Shown here piece by piece: positions 9,046 through 17,448 of a stretch of DNA of 64,000 nt. The translations under genes and the position numbers were made by a program. The first letter of the stretch is position 1, and each line of letters starts with the position of its first letter. The notes below the pieces were generated by a model. That model was not told where the DNA came from and made no database searches. It saw only the letters and a list, made by a program, of their open reading frames with translations. The stretch covers positions 335,178 to 399,177 of the forward strand of contig CAWIQD010000003.1 in assembly GCA_963837945.1 (NCBI GenBank), read 5' to 3'. The DNA is from CAVUBL01 sp963837945 (GTDB lineage Bacteria > Acidobacteriota > Thermoanaerobaculia > Multivoradales > DATKCC01).

Positions 9046-11088
9046 CTACGGATGGGGCTCGAGCTCGGGCTTGTCCCGGGCCGCGTGGTCGAGCTCGCTC
9101 AGCTTGCGCTCCACCGTCGCCGGGTCGTCGGCCTCGAGCTCCATGGCCCGCCGGTAGGCGCGCCGCGCCTCGTCGGCCCGGCCGAGCGCGGCATAGGTGT
9201 CGCCCAGGTGCTCGTAGACCGTCGGGTCGCGCACCAGGCGGGTGGCCCGCTCGAGGGTCTCGGCCGCCTTGTCGAGCTGGCCGAGCTGGAAGTACCCCCA
9301 ACCCAGAGAATCGATGTAGGCCCCGTTGTCCGGGTCGAGGGCCACCGCCCGCCGGACCATGTCGATCGCGCGGTCGAGGTTCTGGCCCTTCTCGATCCAC
9401 ATGTAGCCGAGGTAGTTGAGAGCCGGGTGGAAGTCCGGCTGGTCGGCGATCAGGGCCGAGAAGGTCGCCACCGCCTGGTCGCGGTGGTCGGCTCGCTCCT
9501 GCGCGGTGCCCAGGAGGAATCGGGCCTCGGTCGAGTCGGGGTGGACCGCGAGGAACCGTTCGAGCGGCGCCAGGCTCTGCTCGTAGCGCTCGGCCCGCTC
9601 GAGTCCCTGGACGCTCTCGAGAAAGGCGTCGGGGGCCTCCTTCGGGTCGAGGCCGTCGAGCACCGCGACCGCCTCGGGCACGTGCCCGGTCCGCGCGAGG
9701 ACCTCGGCGCGCTTGCCCACGACCGCCGGATCGTCGTCCTGGGCCTGCCAGGCGTTGAGCCGCTCGAGCGCCTCGTCCCCCCGGCGCAGCTCGACCAGGG
9801 CGTCGGCGTAGAGAAGCATCGCCTCGCGGCCCTCCTCGCCGGGCTGTGCTTCGGCGAGGAGCGGGGCGAGCGTCGTCTCGACGTCGCTCCAGCGCTCGAG
9901 GCTGGCATAGAGGCGGGCGAGCGCCAGGCGCACCTGGCGCGCCTCGTCGGCGGGCCCCTCCTTCTCCAATCGCTGCACGGTCGAGGTCAGGGTCTTCACC
10001 GCCTCGGCCTCGCGCTGCTGACGGACCAGGAGCTGGCTCACGGTGATCGCCAGGTCGGCGTCTCCGGGGCCCCCTCCGAGAAGCGGCTCGAGCGTCTCGA
10101 GCGCCTCCTCGTTGCGCGCCTGGGCGCTCAGCACCAGGCCGCGGAGAAGGCTCACGTAGCGACTGTCCGGGACCGTCTTCGTCAGGCCGTCGAGCTCCCG
10201 CAGGGCGCCGTCGAGGTCGCCCGACAGATAGAGCTCGGTCGCCAGGCGGGTCCGGGCGTCGACGCTCTCCAGCGGTTCCGGCGCCTCGCGCAGGACCTGG
10301 GCCGCCTCCTTGTGGTCGCCTCGGTCGGCGAGGATCTCGGCGAGGGCGAGCCGCGCGGCCTCGGAGTCGGGCTCGGTGGTGAGCACCTCGCGCAAGGCGC
10401 CCGCCGCCTTGTCCATCTGGTTCGATTGCATCAGGGACTCGGCGAGCAGGCGGTAGACCGGCCGATACCCCGGCGTCTCGGCGACGATCTCCTCGAAGAC
10501 CTCGGCCGCCGCCTTGGGCTCTCCGCGGCGCAGGTAGATCTGGCCGAGCGAGAGCAGGGAGCGCACGTCCCCCGGGTCCGCGGTGCGCAGGGTCTCGAAC
10601 GCCGCGACCGCCGCCGCCATCGGCCCGGGGTCGTCCGGCACTTCGCCGCCCAGCGCCAGGTTGGCGGTGGCGACGGCGCGCAGGGCGTCGACGTTCCCGG
10701 GCAGGGCGCGCTGCGCCATCGCGGCCTGCTCGACGGCCTCTTTCAGGCGCTCGAGGCGGGCCTCGTGAGTGCGGCCGAAGCGTCCCAGCCGGGCCAGGAA
10801 CTCGGCGTACTCGATGCGCACGTAGGCGGCGCCCGGATCGAGCTGGAGGGCGCTCTCGAAGGCGCTCTCGGCGGCGCGGTAGTCCCCTTCGTCGACCAGC
10901 ATCTTGGCGATCGAGAACTGGTAGGCCGCCTCCGCGGCAGAGCCCGGAGCCGCGGCCTGCGGCGCCTGGGCCTCGGGCGAGGCGGCCGGCGCCTGGGAGC
11001 CGGCGGCCGGCGCCACGGCGACCAGGGTGGCGAGCACCGCCAGCAGGCCGAGCAGCGGGGATCGCGGAGAGGAGACGGACGCCTTCAT
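9046..11088 (-). CDS. Secreted tetratricopeptide-repeat protein
   Basis: 680 aa. It has a Sec signal peptide (LLGLLAVLATLVAVAPAAG, cleaved near residue 30), an Ala/Pro-rich linker, then TPR repeats along most of the length. Examples are AAYQFSIAKMLVDEGDYRAA, SLGQIYLRRGEPKAAAEVFE and, near the end, NGAYIDSLGWGYFQLGQLDK. It resembles the large TPR scaffolds encoded next to lolB in other Gram-negatives and presumably acts in the periplasm in envelope assembly; the partner is unknown. The ATG lies 6 nt after a TATCGT -10 box, so its mRNA may be leaderless. It ends 6 nt before the lipoprotein gene. Confidence 0.85.
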   Translation of the reverse strand: MKASVSSPRSPLLGLLAVLATLVAVAPAAGSQAPAASPEAQAPQAAAPGSAAEAAYQFSIAKMLVDEGDYRAAESAFESALQLDPGAAYVRIEYAEFLARLGRFGRTHEARLERLKEAVEQAAMAQRALPGNVDALRAVATANLALGGEVPDDPGPMAAAVAAFETLRTADPGDVRSLLSLGQIYLRRGEPKAAAEVFEEIVAETPGYRPVYRLLAESLMQSNQMDKAAGALREVLTTEPDSEAARLALAEILADRGDHKEAAQVLREAPEPLESVDARTRLATELYLSGDLDGALRELDGLTKTVPDSRYVSLLRGLVLSAQARNEEALETLEPLLGGGPGDADLAITVSQLLVRQQREAEAVKTLTSTVQRLEKEGPADEARQVRLALARLYASLERWSDVETTLAPLLAEAQPGEEGREAMLLYADALVELRRGDEALERLNAWQAQDDDPAVVGKRAEVLARTGHVPEAVAVLDGLDPKEAPDAFLESVQGLERAERYEQSLAPLERFLAVHPDSTEARFLLGTAQERADHRDQAVATFSALIADQPDFHPALNYLGYMWIEKGQNLDRAIDMVRRAVALDPDNGAYIDSLGWGYFQLGQLDKAAETLERATRLVRDPTVYEHLGDTYAALGRADEARRAYRRAMELEADDPATVERKLSELDHAARDKPELEPHP

Positions 11089-11094
11089 CGGCTC

Positions 11095-11123
11095 ACGATA
11101 CCCGCTCCGATGGCGCTTTACAA
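11095..11123 (-). promoter_or_regulatory. Promoter of the TPR gene, probably leaderless
   Basis: Minus strand TTGTAA (11118-11123), 17 nt, TATCGT (11095-11100), then 6 nt to the ATG at 11088. Its -35 overlaps the -35 of the divergent promoter on the other strand. Confidence 0.5.
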
Positions 11124-11145
11124 GCTCACGGGCCCTACCTATAAT
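11117..11145 (+). promoter_or_regulatory. Sigma70 promoter of the MshEN-domain gene
   Basis: TTTACA (11117-11122), 17 nt, TATAAT (11140-11145), close to consensus. The leader would be about 57 nt. The -35 shares bases 11118-11122 with the divergent TPR promoter. Confidence 0.65.
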
Positions 11146-11208
11146 GACCTGACGCCCGGTAACCCTCGGCGCAACAGAGATTTACGAGGACACTCCCCGA
11201 AACCCGAC

Positions 11209-12562
11209 ATGCCGAAGCTCGGACAGCTCCTGGTTCAACACGGCTGGGCCTCGCCGCGGGACGTGGACCGCGCGCTCGCCACCCAACGCGCGGCCGGCGG
11301 CCGCCTGGGCACCTGTCTGCTGGAGAACAACGCGATCAGCGAGGACCTCTTGCTCAAGGCCCTGTCCGAGCAGCACCGGATCAGCGCGGTGGGGGTAGAG
11401 GACCTGCGCGACGTGCCCGCGGAGGTGATCGGGGCGTTGCCCGCCAAGCTCGCGCTCCGCTGCCGGGCGGTCCCGTTCCGCTCGTTCGCCACCCAGGTCT
11501 ACGTGGCGCTGCTCGATCCCCGCGACCTCAACTGCCAGGACGAGCTCGCCTTCGCGCTCGGCAAGCGGATTCAGCCGTTCATCGCCACCGAGGTCCGCCT
11601 CGCTCAGGCTCTCGATCGGTACTACGGCGAGGAGTGTCCGTCGCGGCTCGCGACCCTGGCCGAACGACTCGACCGGGCACGCTACCTGTGGCGGCAGGAA
11701 GAGGTTCGCAGCGCCGCCTCGGGCGGCCCGGCCGGCGCCGGCACCCGCAGCCTCTGGGAGCACCCCGAAGCCGCGCTCTTCGCGGAGGAGGCCGCCGCCG
11801 TCCGCTCGACCTCGCCGCCCGCCGGCGCGGCCGCCGCCCCGCCGAGCGCGGCCACGACCGGCGCTCGGACGGCCGCGCCGCCCCCGGCCCAGGCGCCCCC
11901 GACGCCCTCCCGTCCGGCGCCGCTGCGCCGGCCGTCACGGCGCCGCGAGCTGCACCATCACCCTCAGCCCGGCGGAGCGCCGCGACCTCGCACAGCGGCA
12001 TGCGGCGACGCCCGCCCAGTCCCCGGAGGACGACAACGACGACACCCGCCCGGTGCCGGTCGGAGCGCCGCCGCTGCCGATCTCGACCACCGCCGTCGAG
12101 GCCCGCCTGGCCGAAACCGAGGACCCCGAGGACGTGGCCTACGCCCTGCTCTCCTTCCTGGGCCAGAGGTTCGAGCGGGTCGCCCTGTTCAAGGTGCTCC
12201 GCGACCGGGTCGTGGGCTGGCACGGTGCCGGCGCGGGGGTCGACGAGGAGTGCCTGGCGGAGTTCTCCGCCGACTTCAGCCAGCCGTCGAGCTTCCTGAA
12301 CCTGCGCCAGTCGGGCAGCTTCTACCTCGGGCCGCTCCCGCCGATGGCGGTCCACAAGACCCTCTCCCGGTGTTGGGGCGGCACGCTTCCGAAGGAATGC
12401 CTGCTGCTGCCGGTGCGGATCCGGGGCCGGCTGGTCACCGTCGTCTTCCTGGACCGCGGCCAGGAGGGCCTGGGCAAGATCGATCTCGAGTCCCTGCTCC
12501 ACCTCGCGCACGTTGCCGCCGATGCCTACGAGCGTTGTATCTTGCGGAAGAAAAAGGACTAA
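11209..12562 (+). CDS. MshEN (GspE N-terminal) domain protein with C-terminal GAF-like region, frameshifted
   Basis: Residues 1-150 form an MshEN/T2SSE_N domain (MPKLGQLLVQHGWASPRDVD, then LLENNAISEDLLLKALSEQH). These domains bind c-di-GMP or act as docking modules in type II secretion and type IV pilus ATPases. No ATPase domain follows. Instead there is an Ala/Pro-rich linker and a 170-aa mixed alpha/beta domain (AYALLSFLGQRFERVALFKV, then LLPVRIRGRLVTVVFLDRGQ) that resembles a GAF fold. The two parts lie in different frames; dropping one base near 11950 (GAGCTGCACC) joins them to about 450 aa, and the span is 3n+1. The function is not known; a second-messenger sensor is a guess. Confidence 0.7.
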
Positions 12563-12568
12563 GCCGCG

Positions 12569-12597
12569 TTGACACCGGTCGAAACCGGTTCTACACT
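12569..12597 (+). promoter_or_regulatory. Strong sigma70 promoter of the HU/IHF gene with ACCGGT pair in the spacer
   Basis: A perfect TTGACA (12569-12574), 17 nt, TACACT (12592-12597). The spacer holds two ACCGGT hexamers, 10 bp apart centre to centre (12574-12579 and 12584-12589), a likely operator or hairpin. Confidence 0.65.
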
Positions 12598-12619
12598 GCC
12601 GCCGTTTTTTGGAGAGCGC

Positions 12620-12886
12620 ATGATCAAAGCGGATATCGTGACCCGAGTCGCGGACATCTCCGAGGTCCCACGGGTGAAGGCGGCGGTGGCCGTCGACACC
12701 ATCCTGGACGCGATGAAGAACGCCCTCTCGGAGGGCAAGCGGATCGGCTTCCGGGGCTTCGGCGTGTTCCAGGTCCGGGACCGCAAGAAGGGCGTCGGCC
12801 GGAACCCGAAGACCGGCGTCGAGGTCGCCATCGCGCCGGGCAAGACCGTGCGCTTCAAGCCGGGCAAGGAGCTCAAGAATCTCTAG
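12620..12886 (+). CDS. hup: HU/IHF family DNA-bending protein
   Basis: 88 aa, normal for the family. It begins MIKADIVTRVADISEVPRVK and has the beta-arm/body motif GFRGFGVFQVRDRKKGVGRN followed by PKTGVEV and KPGKELK. It binds and bends DNA as a dimer in the nucleoid. The beta-arm RNPKTG is the region that intercalates Pro into the minor groove. Residues alone do not settle HU versus IHF alpha-type. It has its own strong promoter immediately upstream. The next gene, an M50 protease, begins within or just after its stop. Confidence 0.93.
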   Translation: MIKADIVTRVADISEVPRVKAAVAVDTILDAMKNALSEGKRIGFRGFGVFQVRDRKKGVGRNPKTGVEVAIAPGKTVRFKPGKELKNL

Positions 12887-12944
12887 ACCGCGCTGGTTCC
12901 TGGCCGGCGCGCTGCTCGTCCTCACCTTCCTGACCACGACGACC

Positions 12945-13853
12945 ATGGGCGCGGTCTGGGTGCTCTACACCAGCACCCAGGAGACGACCGACCTGCCGCT
13001 GCTCCTGCTGCCGCGGACCGCGGCCCGCGTCTGGAGCGATCCGTCCCTGCTGCACCTCGGGCTCTCGTTCTCGGTGCCGGCTCTCTTCATCCTGCTCTGC
13101 CACGAGCTCGGCCACTACCTGACCTGCCGGCGCTACCGTCTGCCGGCCACCCTGCCCTACTTCCTGCCCTTCCCTCTCGGCGTCGGCACGCTCGGGGCGT
13201 TCATCAAGATCAAGGTGCCGATCCGCTCGAAGCGGGAGCTCTTCGACGTCGGGATCGCCGGACCGGTCGCCGGCTTCGTCGCCCTCCTCCCCTTCCTGGT
13301 CGCCGGCGTCGCCTGGTCGCGGCCGATCCCGCTGTCGGAGGTCACCGCCTCGCCGGGCGAGGCCGTCACCCTGCTCGTCCCGGGCCACAGCCTCGCGGTG
13401 ATCGGCCTCGCGCGCCTCTTCCACGGCCCCCTCGGCAGCGGCCAGGTCCTGCAGCTCCACCCGTTCGCGCTCGCCGCCTGGTTCGGCCTCCTGGCGACCG
13501 CCCTGAACTTGATCCCTCTCGCGCAGCTCGACGGCGGCCACGTCCTCTACGCCGCCCTGGGGCGAACGCAGCGCCGCCTGGCGCTCGGCCTCTGGCTGGC
13601 GCTGCTCGCGACCGCGCTGTTCGTCTGGATCGGCTGGCTCTTCTGGTGCGTCGTGACCCTGTTGCTGGGCCTCCAGCACCCGCCGGTCGAGGACGAGAGC
13701 CGCCCGCTCGGCCGAGGGCGGCGTCGGATGGCCTGGGCGGCCGTCGCCATCTTCCTCCTGTCGTTCATGCCGGTGCCGGTCGAGCAGGTCGAGGTCGCGC
13801 CGGGCGCCTCGGCGCCGCTCCTCCGGGCCTCGCTCCCGGCTCAGAGCTTGTGA
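12945..13853 (+). CDS. Site-2 protease family (M50) membrane metalloprotease
   Basis: At least 302 aa with several hydrophobic helices. The zinc ligands are visible: HELGH near residue 53 in a membrane helix, and the third ligand in LNLIPLAQLDGGH near 195. The segment GTLGAFIKIKVPIRSKRELF between them is typical of the M50B bacterial/plant EGY-type branch. It cleaves substrates inside the membrane; the target is unknown. The start is uncertain: the frame is open and hydrophobic upstream of ATG 12945 (RWFLAGALLVLTFLTTTT), which looks like the first helix, but no ATG, GTG or TTG lies there. The last codons and stop come from repeat copy 1. Confidence 0.85.
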   Translation: MGAVWVLYTSTQETTDLPLLLLPRTAARVWSDPSLLHLGLSFSVPALFILLCHELGHYLTCRRYRLPATLPYFLPFPLGVGTLGAFIKIKVPIRSKRELFDVGIAGPVAGFVALLPFLVAGVAWSRPIPLSEVTASPGEAVTLLVPGHSLAVIGLARLFHGPLGSGQVLQLHPFALAAWFGLLATALNLIPLAQLDGGHVLYAALGRTQRRLALGLWLALLATALFVWIGWLFWCVVTLLLGLQHPPVEDESRPLGRGRRRMAWAAVAIFLLSFMPVPVEQVEVAPGASAPLLRASLPAQSL

Positions 13854-14032
13854 ATGAAGCTCCGGCCGTCGCGAGGGCGCGGGCACCGCCGCGCGGAGCG
13901 CGGTGGTCGGGGCGCCGCTCGCAAGGCGCGCCGACGCAGGCGTAGCGGGGCCTACGTCGAGGAGGCGTCACGCCGCGAGCGGTGATTCGGGGGCGCCCGG
14001 AGCAGGTCGGCGATTCATTCACAAGCTCTCAG
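13840..14032 (+). repeat. Terminal-inverted-repeat element, copy 1 (193 bp)
   Basis: The ends are CTCAGAGCTTGTGAATGAA and its near-complement TTCATTCACAAGCTCTCAG (16-bp core AGAGCTTGTGAATGAA). The middle has nested inverted repeats GCTCGC/GCGAGC and CGTAG/CTACG. This copy carries about 25 extra bp between the left end and GCCGCTCGC. It fills the space between two convergent genes and supplies both stop codons (M50 protease and dtd). It encodes nothing convincing itself; size and structure suggest a non-autonomous MITE- or REP-like element. Confidence 0.9.
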
Positions 14033-14469
14033 GTCTCGAGCACGAAGGTCACCGGCCCGTCATTGACCAGCTCGATCTCCATCCGCGCCCCGAACCTCCC
14101 GGTCGCCACCCGGTAACCCGCGTCCCGCAGACCCCGGACCAGCTCTTCGATCGCCGGCTCCGCGAGGCCGGGCGGGGCCGCCGCGTCGAACGACGGACGC
14201 CGGCCCCGGGAGAGCGGGGAGCCCGCGAGGGTGAACTGCGAGACCACCAGGAACTCGGCTCCCGCTTCGGCCGGGCTTCGGTTCATCCGGCCCTCGGAGT
14301 CCTCGAACAGCCGCAGATGCGCGAGCTTGGCGACCGCGGCGGCGACCTGCCCGGCCCCGTCGCCTCGCTCGACGCCGGCCAGCACGAGCACTCCGGGCCC
14401 GATTCGCGCCACCTCCTCGCCCGCCACGCGCACGGCGGCCCGGGAGACCCGCTGCAAGATGAGACGCAC
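14029..14469 (-). CDS. dtd: D-aminoacyl-tRNA deacylase
   Basis: 146 aa, normal DTD length. It hydrolyses D-aminoacyl-tRNAs (and Gly-tRNA-Ala), a proofreading step in translation. Seen motifs: RLILQRVSRAAVRV at the start, the active-site SQFTL (near 76-80), and the cis-Pro motif NDGPVTFVLE at the C-terminus. I chose GTG 14469 because the family starts exactly at MRLILQRV; the open frame runs much farther upstream without similarity. Its TGA stop is formed by the end of repeat copy 1. It is divergent from ssb. Confidence 0.93.
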   Translation of the reverse strand: MRLILQRVSRAAVRVAGEEVARIGPGVLVLAGVERGDGAGQVAAAVAKLAHLRLFEDSEGRMNRSPAEAGAEFLVVSQFTLAGSPLSRGRRPSFDAAAPPGLAEPAIEELVRGLRDAGYRVATGRFGARMEIELVNDGPVTFVLET

Positions 14470-14595
14470 CGATTCCGTCCTGGTTCGAATGAATGCAGCT
14501 GAAGACGCCCGGAGACTACCAGGCGCGCGGCTCGGAGCCATGGCGCTGTGATACCGTCTTCGACCTTCTAGAACCAATCTCAGGAGACCCCCCTC

Positions 14596-15072
14596 ATGGT
14601 GAACAAGGTCTTTCTCCTCGGCAATCTGGGCCGCGACCCGGAGGTCCGCTCGACCTCCTCCGGCCAGCCCGTCGCCAACTTCCCCGTCGCCACCTCCCGC
14701 AAGTGGAAGGACCGCGACGGCCAGCTCCAGGAACAGACGGAGTGGCACAACGTCGTCTGCTTCGCGCGCCTGGCGGAGATCGCCGGCCAGTACCTGACCA
14801 AGGGCAAGCAAGTCTTCGTCGAAGGCCGCATCCAGACGCGGTCCTGGGACGATCGCAACACCGGCGAGAAGCGCTACCGCACGGAGGTCGTGGCCGAGAA
14901 CTTCCAGATGCTCGGCGGCCGCTCCGGCGGCAGCGGAGGCGGCGGAGGCGGCGGCTACCCCGAGTACGACGACTCGTCCTACGGCGGCGGCAGCGGCGGC
15001 AGCGGTGGCAGCGGTGGTGGTGGCGGGAGCACGGGCGGGGGCGGCGACGACGATGACGACATCCCCTTCTGA
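14596..15072 (+). CDS. ssb: Single-stranded DNA-binding protein
   Basis: 158 aa. The OB-fold domain covers residues 1-108 (MVNKVFLLGNLGRDPEVRST, then EWHNVVCFARLAEIAGQYL and VEGRIQTRSW). A long Gly/Ser-rich linker follows, and the protein ends in the acidic tip DDDDDIPF that recruits replication and repair partners. AGGAG lies before the ATG. It is not in the rpsF operon as in many bacteria. Its last 20 nt overlap the proposed serC start, suggesting coupled translation. Confidence 0.97.
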   Translation: MVNKVFLLGNLGRDPEVRSTSSGQPVANFPVATSRKWKDRDGQLQEQTEWHNVVCFARLAEIAGQYLTKGKQVFVEGRIQTRSWDDRNTGEKRYRTEVVAENFQMLGGRSGGSGGGGGGGYPEYDDSSYGGGSGGSGGSGGGGGSTGGGGDDDDDIPF

Positions 15073-16177
15073 TCCGCTCGCGGCCGTGCGGCCACGGCGC
15101 GTCCACAACTTCGGGGCCGGGCCGGCGGCCCTGCCGCTGCCGGTGCTCGAAGAGGTGCAGCGCGAGCTGCTCGACTTTCGCGGCACCGGCATGTCGATCC
15201 TCGAGAGCAGCCACCGGGGCGCCGCCTACGGCGAGGTCCAGCGGGGAACCGTCGGCGCGCTGCGCGAGCTCCTCGGCGGCGGCGCCGATCACGAGGTCCT
15301 GTTCATGAGCGGCGGCGCGCGCACCCAGTTCGCCGCCGTCCCCTGGAATCTCCTGCCCGCCGGCGGCTCCGCGGACTACCTGGTGACCGGGCGGTGGGCC
15401 GAGATGGCGGCCGCCGAGGCGGACAAGCGCGGCACCGGGCGCATCGCCTGGTCGAGCGCGGCGACCAGCCACGACCGGGTCCCGGGGCCGGCCGACTTCG
15501 AGGTCGACCCGGAGGCGGCCTACCTCCACTACACCAGCAACAACACGATCTTCGGTACCCAGTACCCGGCGCCGCCGGCGTCCGGCGCCATTCCCCTGGT
15601 CTGCGACATGTCGTCCGACATCCTGAGCCGGCCGCTCGACCTCTCCCGCTTCGCCCTGATCTACGCCGGGGCCCAGAAGAACCTGGGGCCGGCGGGGGTG
15701 ACCGTGGTGGTGATCCGGCGCGACCTGCTCGAGCGCAGTCCGGCGGAGATCCCGGACACCCTGAGCTACCGGCTGGTCGCGGACAAGGACTCTCTGCTCA
15801 ACACGCCGCCGGTCTTCGCCATCTACGTCGTCGGCCTGGTGGCCCGCCACCTCCTCGCCCGCGGCGGCGTGCCGGCCGCGGCCGCGCGCAACGAGGAGAA
15901 GGCCGGCCTCCTCTACCGGGTGATCGACGAGTCCGAGGGCTTCTACCGCGGCCACGCCCGGCCCGACAGCCGCTCGCGGATGAACGTGAGCTTCCGGCTG
16001 CCCTCCGAGGAGCTCGAACGGCGCTTCCTCGAGGAGGCCGGACGAGCCGGGATGACCGGCCTCAAGGGCCACCGATCGGTGGGCGGCATCCGCGCTTCGA
16101 TCTACAACGCGGTCGAGCTCGCCTCGGTCCAGGCGCTGGCCGAGCTGATGACCGACTTCCGACGCCACGCCGCGTAG
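15053..16177 (+). CDS. serC: Phosphoserine aminotransferase
   Basis: 374 aa. It converts 3-phosphohydroxypyruvate and Glu to phosphoserine in serine (and often pyridoxine) synthesis. Features: RVHNFGAGPAALPLPVLEE at the N-terminus, SILESSHRG, the loop HYTSNNTIFGTQY, and the PLP lysine in IYAGAQKNLGPAGVTVV. The C-terminus GLKGHRSVGGIRASIYNAVE is typical. The start could be ATG 15053 (chosen, inside the ssb end) or the later GTG near 15086; conserved residues begin after both. A G/C hairpin follows the stop. Confidence 0.95.
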   Translation: MTTSPSDPLAAVRPRRVHNFGAGPAALPLPVLEEVQRELLDFRGTGMSILESSHRGAAYGEVQRGTVGALRELLGGGADHEVLFMSGGARTQFAAVPWNLLPAGGSADYLVTGRWAEMAAAEADKRGTGRIAWSSAATSHDRVPGPADFEVDPEAAYLHYTSNNTIFGTQYPAPPASGAIPLVCDMSSDILSRPLDLSRFALIYAGAQKNLGPAGVTVVVIRRDLLERSPAEIPDTLSYRLVADKDSLLNTPPVFAIYVVGLVARHLLARGGVPAAAARNEEKAGLLYRVIDESEGFYRGHARPDSRSRMNVSFRLPSEELERRFLEEAGRAGMTGLKGHRSVGGIRASIYNAVELASVQALAELMTDFRRHAA

Positions 16178-16203
16178 CAGCCCGCGCGGCCGAGGTCGAG
16201 AGG

Positions 16204-16220
16204 CGGCCGCTGAGCGGCCG
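16204..16220 (+). terminator. G/C hairpin after serC
   Basis: CGGCCGC, a 3-nt loop, then GCGGCCG: a perfect 7-bp stem 26 nt after the serC stop. There is no T-run, so termination is uncertain. Confidence 0.35.
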
Positions 16221-16292
16221 AGGGGCGGCCGAGGAAAGAACCGGAAGTCCGGGGTCGAGCGGTAAGATGCCCACCCGGAGGAGACCGACGCC

Positions 16293-16635
16293 ATGAGCGA
16301 GCTCGTCGTCAAGACCTGTGTCCCCTGCCACGGCGGCGTGCCCGAGGCCACCCCCGAGGAGGTCGCGCAGTACCGCCGCCAGGTGCCCGACTGGGAGGTG
16401 GTCGAGGAGGACGGGGTCCACAAGCTCCGGCGCACCTTCGAGCTTCCCGGACTTCGCGTCCGCTCTCGCGCTCACCGACGCGGTGGGCGCCGAGGCCGAG
16501 GCGCAGGGGCACCACCCCGTGCTGATCACCACCTGGGGCAAGGTCACCGTCGTCTGGTGGACCCACGCCATCCGCGGGTTGCACGAGAACGACTTCATCA
16601 TGGCCGCCAGAACGGACGCGCTGTACGACCGCTAA
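16293..16635 (+). CDS. phhB: Pterin-4a-carbinolamine dehydratase, interrupted by one frameshift
   Basis: The N-terminus has the family CVPCHGGVP motif followed by EEVAQYRRQVPDWEVVEEDG. After residue 50 the frame changes and continues with DFASALALTDAVGAEAEAQG, then the active-site HHPVL (paired His) and TTWGKVTVVWWTH. Dropping one base at GAGCTTCCC (16440-16447) joins them to about 113 aa, normal for the family; the span is 3n+1. It recycles the hydroxytetrahydropterin formed by aromatic hydroxylases, and homologues may also act in cofactor metabolism. GGAGG precedes the ATG, and TAAGAT (16263-16268) may be its -10. Probably a sequence error. Confidence 0.88.
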
Positions 16636-16644
16636 GGCCGGCCG

Positions 16645-17440
16645 TTGACTCCGCCGATCGAACCCACCGGACCCCCTCTCCTCGGGCTCGAGCCTCCGGG
16701 CGTCGCCGCTCTCCGGGCGGTGCCGCTGTTCGAGAACCTCGCCGCGGACGAGCTTCTCCCTCCTCGCGGTCCGCTGCTCCCTGCTCCGGCTGGGGGCCGG
16801 CGAGCGCGTGTTCCGCGAAGGCGATGCGGCGGACGGCCTCTACGTCGTCGAGTCGGGCGCCGTGAGTATCGTGCGCGAGGCGGTCGGCCAGCCGGTGCAG
16901 CGCCTCGCCCTCCTGGGTCCGGGCGGATACTTCGGCGAGATGGGACTTCTCGATGACGGCCGGCGCTCGGCGACCGCGGTGGTTTCCGAGGCGGCCCGCC
17001 TGCTCCAGGTGCGCAAGGAAGACCTGATCTCCCTGCTCAAGGAGCGGCCGCTCCTCGCGGTCAAGATCCGGACGGCGATCATCCGGCGGCATGGCCACAA
17101 CGTGGCGTCCGCCGTCCAGCTCTCCGGACGCAAGGAGGTGCGGACCCGGGTCGACACCCCGGTCGAAGTCGAGATCGAAGGCGCCGAGCCTCTGTCCGCG
17201 CGGCTCGAGAACCTCTCCCAGGGCGGCGCCTCCTTCCGCGGCCTGCCCGGGTCGTGGCGGCCGGGACGGACCGTCCGCTTCCACCTCACCCTGCCCGGAG
17301 GCGACCGGCTCCTCGATCTCGAGGGCAAGGTCGCGTGGCGTCAGGGAGAGGCGTGCGGCATCGCCTTTCGCGACGGCGGATCGGAGCAGGCGCACCGCGT
17401 TCGGCGGGCCCTGCGGAGGCTCCTCGAGGCGGGAGCGTAG
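16645..17440 (+). CDS. Cyclic-nucleotide-binding domain fused to PilZ domain, one frameshift
   Basis: The reconstructed product is about 264 aa. Residues 20-150 form a CAP-like cyclic nucleotide-binding barrel (FENLAADEL, then REGDAADGLYVVESGAVSIV and PGGYFGEMGLLDDGRRSATA). The C-terminal 100 residues are a PilZ domain with both c-di-GMP motifs intact: RKEVR (RxxxR) and NLSQGG ([D/N]xSxxG). There is no helix-turn-helix. It could integrate two nucleotide signals and act by protein contact; partners are unknown. The frames meet near 16750-16756 (GAGCTTC) and the span is 3n+1. The start would be TTG 16645, 9 nt after phhB. Confidence 0.8.
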
Positions 17441-17448
17441 CGAAGCTC

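Noticed and set aside
13765..14022. Small proteins beginning MNESPTCSGRPRITARG at all three repeat copies
   Set aside because: They lie inside the inverted-repeat element and exist only because it is repeated. No RBS, and the composition is that of a palindrome.
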